13,191 nt of DNA from an uncultured Muribaculaceae bacterium (GTDB taxonomy: Bacteria; Bacteroidota; Bacteroidia; Bacteroidales; Muribaculaceae): contig CAJLLX010000050.1 in the NCBI GenBank assembly GCA_905207535.1, positions 1-13,191 on the forward strand, in the 5' to 3' direction. This document shows, one piece after another, positions 7,808 to 13,191 of this stretch. Both the position numbers and the translations under genes were made by a program. The notes beneath the pieces were generated by a model that saw only the letters and a list, made by a program, of their open reading frames with translations, made no database searches and was not told where the DNA came from. Position 1 is the first letter of the stretch, and each line of letters begins with the position of its first letter.

Positions 7808-8401
7808 TTGTTCCAGATACAGAATACATTGGTGAGCCTCGACCTCGCCGAACAGTTTTTTTGCTGCGACCTCTCCAAGTGCCTCGGCGCATGCTGCATA
7901 GAGGGCGACGCCGGTGCGCCGGTCACTCCCGACGAGGTGCAGGAGATAGAGCGTGTGCTCCCCACGGTGGAGCCCGACCTGCTGCCGCGAGCCGTGGAGG
8001 AGATCAAGGCCAACGGCGTGGCCTACACCGACGAGGAGGGTGACCTTGTCACCACCATCCTCGATGGACGCAACTGCGCCTTCACCTGCTATGCCCCGGG
8101 AGGAGTGTGCCTCTGTGCTCTCGAGAAGGCCTACCGCGAAGGGCGCACCGACTGGAAGAAACCGGCCTCATGCTCCCTTTATCCATTGAGACTCAAGGAA
8201 TTTCCCACCTTCACCGCCGTCAACTACCATCGCTGGAAAATCTGCCGCGACGCCGAGGCCCTGGGCCGCAAACGTGGCATCCGCCTATACCAGTTCCTGC
8301 GCGAGCCCCTCATTGAGCGCTTCGGCCAAGCCTGGTACGACGAACTCGTCGCCAACTGCGAGCTCTACCTTCGCGAATACCCCGACGGCCTCTCCCGCTA
8401 A
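7808..8401 (+). CDS. DUF3109 family cysteine-rich protein, TTG start
   Basis: A 197-residue conserved protein of unknown function; its relatives are usually annotated DUF3109. The visible signature is a cysteine-rich pattern that could bind a metal or an Fe-S cluster: CCDLSKCLGACCIEGDAGAP (C19, C20, C25, C29, C30), then C90, C94, C101 and C103 in CAFTCYAPGGVCLC, C122 in KPASCSLYPLR, and C146. The start codon is TTG at 7808-7810. It gives the N terminus MFQIQNTLVSLDLAE, which is how I recall family members beginning, and no ATG or GTG upstream fits better. There is no signal peptide or membrane segment, so it is probably cytoplasmic. It follows mscS by 72 bases with a hairpin between, and converges on nadE with a 19-base gap. 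Metal binding is inference from the cysteines only. Confidence 0.87.
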   Translation: MFQIQNTLVSLDLAEQFFCCDLSKCLGACCIEGDAGAPVTPDEVQEIERVLPTVEPDLLPRAVEEIKANGVAYTDEEGDLVTTILDGRNCAFTCYAPGGVCLCALEKAYREGRTDWKKPASCSLYPLRLKEFPTFTAVNYHRWKICRDAEALGRKRGIRLYQFLREPLIERFGQAWYDELVANCELYLREYPDGLSR

Positions 8402-8420
8402 TCATTCCATTACACCTTTT

Positions 8421-10334
8421 TTACAGCCGCCAGAGGGCGGAGGAGGCGTCGGAGGGCATGCGCCAGTCGCCGCGGGGCGAGAGGCATACGCTGCCCACTT
8501 TCGGGCCGTCGGGCATGCACGAGCGCTTGAACTGCTGATTGAAGAAGCGGCGCATGAAGGTGTCGAGCCATTTCTTGATCGTTTCGGGGCTGTAAGCTCC
8601 GTCGAAGGCGTTGAGCGCCAGGCGGTAGATGCGCTCGGGGGTGAAGCCGTAGCGCAGCATGTAGTAGAGGAAGAAGTCGTGGAGCTCGTAGGGGCCCACG
8701 AGGTCCTCGGTCTTCTGGGTGATGTTGCCCTCGGCATCGGCGGGGATTAGTTCGGGCGAGATAGGGGTGTCGATGATGTCGCGCAGGGCGTCGGCCACCT
8801 CGGGCTTGTCGGTGCGCATGGCAAACCACCTTACCAGATATTTCACCAGGGTCTTGGGCACTGAGGCGTTGACGCCGTACATGCTCATGTGGTCGCCGTT
8901 GTAGGTGGCCCACCCCAGCGCCAGCTCCGAGAGGTCGCCGGTGCCGAGCACCATGCCCCCCTCCTGGTTGGCTACATCCATCAGTATCTGCGTGCGCTCG
9001 CGCGCCTGCGAATTTTCATATGTCACATCGTGCACCTCGGGGTCGTGGCCTATGTCGTGGAAATGCTGCATCACCGCCGCTCCGATCGGAATCTCGCGCA
9101 CGGTCACTCCCAATCCCTCCATGAGGGTCACAGCGTTGCTGTGGGTGCGGTCGGTGGTGCCGAAGCCGGGCATGGTGATGCCGATGATCCCCTTGCGGGG
9201 TAGCTTGAGGCGGTCGAAGGCTTTCACGGCCACCAGCAGGGCCAGCGTGGAGTCGAGTCCGCCCGAGATTCCAACCACCAGCGTGCGGCAGCCGGTAGCG
9301 TCGAGCCTGCGGGCGAGGCCGGCCGACTGGATGTGCACTATCTCTGTGGCGCGGCGGTCGATCTCGTTGTCGTCGGCCGGCACGAAGGGGTGAGGATTGA
9401 TGAAGCGCTGCAGCGTGTCGTCCGTTCCGGAGGCCGGAGCGGGGGAGAGGTTGGCCGCAATGACGCCGGTATCGAGCGGATTGAGCGCCGAGCAATCGTG
9501 GAAGGTGCCCATGTGCAGGCGGTCGCGGCGGATGGCCTCGATGTCGAGGTCGCAGATGGAGTAGTGCGGACCGTTCTTCCAGCGCTCGCTCTCGGCGAGG
9601 ATGGTGCCGTTTTCAGCTACAATGGCTTTGCCGTCAAACACCAGGTCGGTCGACGATTCGCCGAACCCGGCTGCAGCGTAGACATACCCGCAGAGGCAGC
9701 GGGCCGACTGCTGGGCGATGAGCTTCTTCAGATAGTCATATTTGCCGATGAGATCGTCGGAGGCCGAGAGGTTGAGCATCACCTCGGCACCATGCATGGC
9801 CAGCGACGACGATGGAGGCACCGGCACCCACAGATCCTCGCAGATCTCCATCCCGATCTTCACCCCGTCTACCTCCACGAGTTGACCCTGACCCACAGGC
9901 ACATCCCCCAATACGGTGCCCGTGATGCCGGCGCCGCTGTCAAACCAGCGATGCTCGTAAAACTCGTTGTAGTTCGGTATGAATGTCTTAGGCACCGCGC
10001 AGAGCACACGCCCGTCGGCTATGGCCACGGCGCAGTTGAGCAGCCTATCGCCGCAGCGCAGCGGAGCGCCGATGACCAGGAGCATCGAGGGAAACTCCCG
10101 CGACGCCTCGGCTACCTCGCGCACACCCTTCTCGGCCATCTCCAGCAACCGGGCATTGTGGAAAAGTTCGCCACAGGTGTAGCCGGTGATACACAACTCC
10201 GGCATCACAGCCACACGCACACCCCGCGAAGCCAGCGCACGAGCCGACTCCACGATATATGCCACATTGGCCCTCGTATCGGCCACTGCCACAGGTATGG
10301 TAGCCGCAGCTACTCTCAGAAATCCATCATTCAT
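8421..10334 (-). CDS. nadE: Glutamine-dependent NAD+ synthetase
   Basis: Catalyses the last step of NAD+ synthesis, amidating nicotinate adenine dinucleotide with ATP and with ammonia from glutamine. The 637 residues hold two domains. The N-terminal nitrilase-like glutaminase (about 1-290) has its catalytic triad at E46 (VMPELCITGYTCGE), K116 (PKTFIPNYNEFYE) and C165 (GMEICEDLW). The C-terminal synthetase (about 325-600) has the ATP-pyrophosphatase loop VGISGGLDSTLAL (SGGLDS at 357-362), ITMPGFGTTDRT and GTGDLSELALGWATYNGDHMSMYGVN. The start at 10334 gives MNDGFLRVA, leading straight into the nitrilase fold. A start at 10391 would overlap the probable -7 element at 10389-10396, so I prefer 10334. 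The fused form makes a separate glutaminase unnecessary. The gene is complete. Confidence 0.97.
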   Translation of the reverse strand: MNDGFLRVAAATIPVAVADTRANVAYIVESARALASRGVRVAVMPELCITGYTCGELFHNARLLEMAEKGVREVAEASREFPSMLLVIGAPLRCGDRLLNCAVAIADGRVLCAVPKTFIPNYNEFYEHRWFDSGAGITGTVLGDVPVGQGQLVEVDGVKIGMEICEDLWVPVPPSSSLAMHGAEVMLNLSASDDLIGKYDYLKKLIAQQSARCLCGYVYAAAGFGESSTDLVFDGKAIVAENGTILAESERWKNGPHYSICDLDIEAIRRDRLHMGTFHDCSALNPLDTGVIAANLSPAPASGTDDTLQRFINPHPFVPADDNEIDRRATEIVHIQSAGLARRLDATGCRTLVVGISGGLDSTLALLVAVKAFDRLKLPRKGIIGITMPGFGTTDRTHSNAVTLMEGLGVTVREIPIGAAVMQHFHDIGHDPEVHDVTYENSQARERTQILMDVANQEGGMVLGTGDLSELALGWATYNGDHMSMYGVNASVPKTLVKYLVRWFAMRTDKPEVADALRDIIDTPISPELIPADAEGNITQKTEDLVGPYELHDFFLYYMLRYGFTPERIYRLALNAFDGAYSPETIKKWLDTFMRRFFNQQFKRSCMPDGPKVGSVCLSPRGDWRMPSDASSALWRL

Positions 10335-10388
10335 ATCTTCTATGCTATTCGTTTCTACTTTACCGGGTCTTTGCCCCCTTTCGTTTCG

Positions 10389-10396
10389 CAAAAGTA
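10389..10396 (-). promoter_or_regulatory. Probable -7 element of nadE
   Basis: On the minus strand this reads TACTTTTG, a match to TAnnTTTG, about 55 bases before the nadE ATG at 10334. No TTG stands at the expected spacing, so the call rests on one element. It also argues against the longer nadE start at 10391. Confidence 0.5.
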
Positions 10397-10469
10397 CAAA
10401 AAATCATTGCCCCTCACTGCCTTAAAAGTCCAAAAAAAGACACATCACTAAAAATGGATGGCAAAAATT

Positions 10470-10499
10470 TTGTCAAGTCGCAAAAAATCACTTACTTTG
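10470..10499 (+). promoter_or_regulatory. Promoter of the rpmB-rpmG-bL38 operon
   Basis: TTG at 10470-10472 is followed by 19 bases and then TTACTTTG at 10492-10499, one mismatch from TAnnTTTG. Transcription should start near 10505, leaving a leader of roughly 125 bases before rpmB. Confidence 0.65.
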
Positions 10500-10527
10500 C
10501 ACTCTGATTTGTGGCACCTCTGTGAAA

Positions 10528-10554
10528 GCGGGCGGCAGTGATGCAGCTTCCCGC
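10528..10554 (+). promoter_or_regulatory. Structured element in the rpmB leader
   Basis: GCGGG (10528-10532) pairs with CCCGC (10550-10554). Inside, GCA (10535-10537) pairs with TGC (10542-10544) around GTGA, which fits a GNRA tetraloop. The two stems are separated by an asymmetric internal loop (CG opposite AGCTT). It could be an autoregulatory site for a ribosomal protein, but two short stems can occur by chance. Confidence 0.35.
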
Positions 10555-10631
10555 GATATGAGAAATGAATGGCGGCCAACAAATCATGCTGAATATCAAC
10601 AACAAGTATCAAGAAAATATAATTAACAGCC

Positions 10632-10889
10632 ATGTCAAAGATTTGTCAGATCACAGGCAAAAAAGCGATTACAGGTAGTAACGTATCGCACTCCAAGCGC
10701 CACACCAAGCGCCGCTTCAACGTGAACTTGTTCAACCGCAAGTTCTATTGGGTAGAGCAGGACACATGGGTGCTCCTCACACTCAGCAACGCAGGTCTCC
10801 GCACCATCAACAAGATGGGACTCGACGCCGCCCTCAAGCAGGCCGCTGCGAAAGGTTATCTCACTGAAATCAAAACATTAGACTTCTAA
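10632..10889 (+). CDS. rpmB: Large ribosomal subunit protein bL28
   Basis: A structural protein of the 50S subunit. The 85 residues begin MSKICQITGKKAITGSNVSHS, then have the basic stretch KRHTKRRFNVNLFNRKFY and the family motif TLSNAGLRTINKMGLDAAL. It has only one N-terminal Cys (C5), so it lacks the zinc-binding cysteines of some bL28 forms. The ATG at 10632 is preceded by AATTAACAGCC with no Shine-Dalgarno sequence, as usual in Bacteroidota. It is the first gene of an operon: rpmG starts five bases after its stop, and the bL38 gene follows. Expression is driven from 10470-10499 through a leader of about 125 bases. Confidence 0.97.
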   Translation: MSKICQITGKKAITGSNVSHSKRHTKRRFNVNLFNRKFYWVEQDTWVLLTLSNAGLRTINKMGLDAALKQAAAKGYLTEIKTLDF

Positions 10890-10894
10890 GAAAA

Positions 10895-11083
10895 ATGGCA
10901 AAGAAAGCAAAAGGCAATCGCGTGCAGGTGATTCTCGAGTGCACCGAACACAAAGCCAGCGGCATGCCCGGCACATCACGTTACATCACCACCAAGAACC
11001 GTAAGAACACCACCGAGCGTCTGGAGTTGAAGAAATACAACCCCATCCTCAAGCGTGTCACCGTTCACAAAGAAATCAAATAA
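10895..11083 (+). CDS. rpmG: Large ribosomal subunit protein bL33, zinc-independent form
   Basis: A small 50S protein near the E site. The 62 residues contain ILECTEHKASG and RYITTKNRKNTTERLELKKY, followed by NPILKRVTVHKEIK, the normal bL33 sequence. Only C16 is present; the two CxxC pairs of the zinc-ribbon form are absent, so this is the C-minus type that needs no zinc. It lies five bases after rpmB and 27 bases before the bL38 gene, clearly in one operon. The upstream AAGAAAA is A-rich, with no strong Shine-Dalgarno sequence. Confidence 0.97.
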   Translation: MAKKAKGNRVQVILECTEHKASGMPGTSRYITTKNRKNTTERLELKKYNPILKRVTVHKEIK

Positions 11084-11110
11084 AAAACCGCATAATTTTT
11101 TTGACTCGAT

Positions 11111-11260
11111 ATGGCAAAGAAAACCGTCGCTACCCTTCAGAAGGGTGAAGGCCGCACCTACTCCAAGGTCATCAAGATGGTTAAGTCGCCCAAAACCGGT
11201 GCTTACACATTCCAGGAGCAGATGGTTCCCAACGACGCCGTCAAAGAGGTCCTCAAATAA
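11111..11260 (+). CDS. DUF4295 small ribosomal protein (bL38)
   Basis: A 49-residue basic protein, MAKKTVATLQKGEGRTYSKV, then IKMVKSPKTGAYTFQEQMVP and NDAVKEVLK. This is the DUF4295 family, found in Bacteroidota just after rpmG. As I recall, a protein of this family was seen in the Flavobacterium johnsoniae ribosome structure and named bL38; that is recollection, not something the sequence shows. Several Lys and Arg residues and the operon position fit a 50S component. The ATG at 11111 is 27 bases after rpmG, and the TAA at 11258-11260 is followed by a strong terminator. It is short enough to be missed by gene callers with a 60-codon cut-off. Confidence 0.88.
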   Translation: MAKKTVATLQKGEGRTYSKVIKMVKSPKTGAYTFQEQMVPNDAVKEVLK

Positions 11261-11302
11261 GGCCCTTCCCTGAACAACGACAATCAACAACCCGTCATAA
11301 AC

Positions 11303-11353
11303 CCGGCCGGATGCGGCGCCCCCGAGTGAGGGCCTCATCCTGCCGGTTTTTTT
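11303..11353 (+). terminator. Strong intrinsic terminator after the ribosomal operon
   Basis: CCGGC (11303-11307) and GGATG (11309-11313) pair with CATCC (11336-11340) and GCCGG (11342-11346), with one C/T mismatch. Seven T follow (11347-11353). The large apical loop holds a smaller possible stem, GCCC with GGGC. It lies 42 bases after the bL38 stop and ends only 28 bases before the cobW-type ATG. Confidence 0.88.
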
Positions 11354-11381
11354 ATCCCCAACCCCCTTCAGAAAAAGAATC

Positions 11382-12572
11382 ATGACAAAAGAATATCTAC
11401 CCGTGCTGCTGCTCACAGGCTATCTTGGCAGCGGAAAGACAACTCTTCTGAACTACATCCTGAACAACCGTCAGGGCATACGCTTCGCTGTGATCGTGAA
11501 CGACATCGGCGAGGTCAATATCGACGAACGTCTGATTCAGAAAGGGGGCGTTGTCGGGCAGGACGGCGACCTCGTGGCACTCTCGAACGGCTGTATCTGC
11601 TGTACCCTGTCGACCGACCTCATCAAACAGCTGTCGCAGCTCGCCCAAAGCGGCAAGTTCGACTATATCGTCATCGAGGCCAGCGGAATATGCGAGCCGG
11701 CTCCGATAGCGCGCTCTATCGACGCCATCGACGCAATGGCCGGCGACAATCCGGGGTATCGCATTCCGCGTCTCGACAGCATAATCACCGTTGTCGACGC
11801 CCTGCGCATGGCCGACGAATTCGGCTGCGGCTCAGCCCTGAAGCGCGACAACCTCGGCGAAGAAGATCTTGAGCGTCTCGTTATCGAGCAGATTGAATTC
11901 TGCAACACCATAATCGTCAACAAAATCAGCGAAGTGACCGCTCTTCAGGCCGCTGAGCTGCGCGAAACTATCCATGCGCTCAATCCCGGAGCAAAAATCA
12001 TCGACGCCGACTACTGCCGCGTCGATCTGGGCGAGCTGATAAACACCGGCAACTACAGCTTTGAGAAAACCGCCACACAGGCAGCCTGGGTGCAGGGCAT
12101 CGAAGGCGAAGCCGAACATCAGCCACATCAATCACATAACCACGACCACGATCACCACCACGACCACGACCACCACCATCACGAAGGCGAAGGCGAAGCC
12201 ATCGAATATGGAATCTCGACAATGGTCTATATGCGTCGCGAGCCGTTCAATTTCGAAAAATTCGAAAAGATGCTGTCGACAGAGTGGCCGAAGAATATAA
12301 TCCGTTCAAAAGGCGTTCTCTATTTCAGCCAGAACCGCGACATGTCACTTCTGTTCGAGACCGCCGGACATCAGATGAAAGTGACCGAGGCCGGACTGTG
12401 GTATGCCACAGCTCCCGCCGAAGAACTCGAACAGCTCCGCCGGCTCGACCCGTCGATAAACCGAGACTGGGAAGAACCCTGGGGCGACAGAATGGACAAG
12501 ATCGTAATTATCGGCCGCAATCTCGACCGCGAGGCAATCACAGCCATGCTCGACGGCTGCCTCGAACGCTGA
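11382..12572 (+). CDS. COG0523 (CobW/ZNG1-like) GTPase with a His-rich loop
   Basis: A G3E-family P-loop GTPase of the type that delivers metals, often zinc or cobalt, to client enzymes. The 396 residues have Walker A GYLGSGKTT (13-21), the metal-binding GCICC motif (70-74) typical of COG0523, and IEASGICEP (98-106) at the switch II/Walker B region. Where the G4 motif NKxD is expected the protein reads NKIS (180-183). A tract at 246-267 holds 13 histidines with interspersed Asp, probably a metal-buffering loop. The CobW C-terminal domain follows, about 275-396. The gene begins just past a strong terminator with no visible promoter of its own. Glu codons are mainly GAA (23 to 13 by hand count), unlike gmd (mainly GAG). 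Which metal and client are involved cannot be told from sequence. Confidence 0.92.
   Translation: MTKEYLPVLLLTGYLGSGKTTLLNYILNNRQGIRFAVIVNDIGEVNIDERLIQKGGVVGQDGDLVALSNGCICCTLSTDLIKQLSQLAQSGKFDYIVIEASGICEPAPIARSIDAIDAMAGDNPGYRIPRLDSIITVVDALRMADEFGCGSALKRDNLGEEDLERLVIEQIEFCNTIIVNKISEVTALQAAELRETIHALNPGAKIIDADYCRVDLGELINTGNYSFEKTATQAAWVQGIEGEAEHQPHQSHNHDHDHHHDHDHHHHEGEGEAIEYGISTMVYMRREPFNFEKFEKMLSTEWPKNIIRSKGVLYFSQNRDMSLLFETAGHQMKVTEAGLWYATAPAEELEQLRRLDPSINRDWEEPWGDRMDKIVIIGRNLDREAITAMLDGCLER
12117..12182 (+). repeat. Degenerate CAC/GAC repeat encoding the His-rich tract
   Basis: Imperfect CAC, GAC and CAT codons repeat through this stretch, coding for 13 His within 22 residues of the COG0523 GTPase. 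A short GAAGGC repeat follows directly. Such tracts can vary in length between strains by slippage; this is inference. Confidence 0.7.
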
Positions 12573-12585
12573 GACAGACGGCCGC

Positions 12586-13071
12586 TCAGCCAAGCTCGAA
12601 GTGAAGGCTCGGCATACTCCGACGCACATCGTGGCCCGCGCCCCTGATATTCTTCAGCAGTTCCGAAATGTCGAACACCGGCAGCGGATACTTTTCGAGG
12701 AAAGTGCCTGAAGTGCAGCGGGCGACCATGCCACGCAAAGCGCCGACGCTGACACTCAGCAGAAGGCCGAGAAGCTTTTGCGGAACATAGACGGCGGTAG
12801 GCGTCACCATCATTCCGCTATGAGGCCCCAGATCAAAAGTCACATCGACCGAATAGGTCAGCAGCGGGCGTGCTATCACTCCGCGCAGCGCGCGGTAGCC
12901 CACCGTCAGGCTCAGCACTATAAGTCCCTCCCCGCCGCCCGAATCGAAGCTCAGCGAAAGATCGAGCTCGACTGGAGCGCCCTTACAGCGCGCCATCTCC
13001 CAGCGGTGGAGACGTGTCATACGCGGGTTTTCCTTGATGGAAACAACGTTGAGGCTTATGTCGGATGTCAT
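12586..13071 (-). CDS. Hypothetical protein, possibly SecB-like
   Basis: A 161-residue protein read leftward from the ATG at 13071. An in-frame GTG at 13095 would add eight residues, but I prefer the ATG. No signal peptide or membrane helix is evident. Alternating hydrophobic strands at about 33-60 and 65-80 are followed by VYVPQKLLGLLLSVSVGALR (94-113), then KYPLPVFDISELL (127-139). This recalls the SecB-like fold, in which beta strands are followed by a long helix, a turn with LP or PP, and a short final helix. The resemblance is by eye only and no signature residue proves it. The gene converges on the COG0523 GTPase with 13 bases between stops and is divergent from the ispD-like gene. A small conserved protein of another family is equally possible. 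Confidence 0.7.
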   Translation of the reverse strand: MTSDISLNVVSIKENPRMTRLHRWEMARCKGAPVELDLSLSFDSGGGEGLIVLSLTVGYRALRGVIARPLLTYSVDVTFDLGPHSGMMVTPTAVYVPQKLLGLLLSVSVGALRGMVARCTSGTFLEKYPLPVFDISELLKNIRGAGHDVRRSMPSLHFELG

Positions 13072-13110
13072 ATTGTTCACAATTGCATAACACACTCCGC
13101 TGCGCTATTG

Positions 13111-13141
13111 TTGGACTTATCGGCCAAAATCGCTATTTTTG
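13111..13141 (+). promoter_or_regulatory. Promoter of the ispD-like gene
   Basis: TTG at 13111-13113, 20 bases, then TATTTTTG at 13134-13141: a full match to the Bacteroidota consensus with the same spacing as the alaS promoter. The ATG lies only four to seven bases after the -7 element. Confidence 0.65.
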
Positions 13142-13144
13142 CAG

Positions 13145-13191
13145 ATGATGAGAAAGACCGTTTTCATTGTAGTGGCCGCAGGGAGCGGCAG
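13145..13191 (+). CDS. ispD: Start of a probable ispD (MEP cytidylyltransferase) gene, cut by the window end
   Basis: Only 15 full codons are present, reading MMRKTVFIVVAAGSG. The VVAAGSG pattern is the opening of the nucleotide-binding loop of sugar-phosphate and MEP cytidylyltransferases, and IspD proteins typically begin with a short strand followed by VAAGSGxRMG. IspD makes CDP-methylerythritol in the non-mevalonate isoprenoid pathway. Other nucleotidyltransferases begin in a similar way, so the specific call is tentative. Tandem ATGs at 13145 and 13148 are both possible starts. Both lie at or next to the predicted transcription start. Confidence 0.6.
   Translation, partial: MMRKTVFIVVAAGSG

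Larger units (their letters stand above)
10335..10631. other. Divergent intergenic region between nadE and rpmB
   Basis: These 297 bases hold the nadE -7 element (10389-10396), the rpmB promoter (10470-10499) and the rpmB leader from about 10505. The sequence is A/T-rich compared with the coding DNA around it. I see no tRNA or other known RNA gene, and no stable coding frame beyond a possible 22-codon leader frame at 10558-10626. Confidence 0.8.

Noticed and set aside
10335..10391. A longer nadE with 19 extra N-terminal residues
   Set aside because: The extra part is unlike the nitrilase domain, and its ATG overlaps the probable -7 element at 10389-10396.
9333..10451. A 372-codon plus-strand open frame opposite nadE
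   Set aside because: It is a shadow of nadE, which is complete with its E-K-C triad and SGGLDS loop on the minus strand. The frame has no recognisable domain.
10454..10507. A 17-codon frame beginning MDGKNFVKSQ upstream of rpmB
   Set aside because: It overlaps the rpmB promoter elements, so it would not be on the transcript.
12061..12300. A Thr-rich plus-strand open frame within the COG0523 gene
   Set aside because: It is a frame-shifted reading of the CAC/GAC repeat (ACC/ACG codons) and is not a gene.

Overview
The window looks like core chromosome from a fairly GC-rich member of the Bacteroidales; a Muribaculaceae-like genome fits best, though the family is inferred and not proven. Three signs point to Bacteroidota. 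First, three good promoters have the form TTG, 19-20 bases, then TAnnTTTG or a near match. Second, the genes lack clear Shine-Dalgarno sequences and have A-rich upstream sequence instead. Third, there are lineage-typical genes: DUF4295 (bL38) after rpmG, a DUF3109 protein, and a lipoprotein with an acidic run just after the lipidated Cys.

Layout. Positions 1-310 (minus) hold the N-terminal part of a MerR-type regulator, divergent from alaS (469-3102). A plus-strand set follows: gmd (3158-4246), fcl (4273-5217) and a clostripain-family (C11) lipoprotein (5219-6472). Gmd and Fcl together turn GDP-mannose into GDP-L-fucose, the donor for fucosylated surface glycans and O-glycoproteins. The protease starts one base after the fcl stop, so it is probably co-transcribed. 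Next come an MscS-type channel with an unusual insertion (6560-7735) and a Cys-rich DUF3109 protein with a TTG start (7808-8401). These converge on nadE (8421-10334, minus), the glutamine-dependent NAD+ synthetase.

A 297-base divergent region separates nadE from the ribosomal set rpmB, rpmG and bL38/DUF4295 (10632-11260). That set ends in a strong intrinsic terminator. Only 28 bases later begins a COG0523 (CobW/ZNG1-like) GTPase with a 13-His tract (11382-12572). It converges on a small, possibly SecB-like protein (12586-13071, minus). The window ends with a promoter and the first codons of a gene that reads like ispD.

I see no CRISPR array, transposase, phage gene, tRNA or rRNA. Most of the window is housekeeping DNA, and I found no clear new multi-gene system. 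The points most worth checking are the C11 lipoprotein with a surface-export-like signal in a GDP-fucose operon, the insertion splitting the MscS C-terminal domain, the COG0523 gene behind a terminator with an altered G4 motif and different codon use, the structured rpmB leader, and the possibly leaderless ispD.
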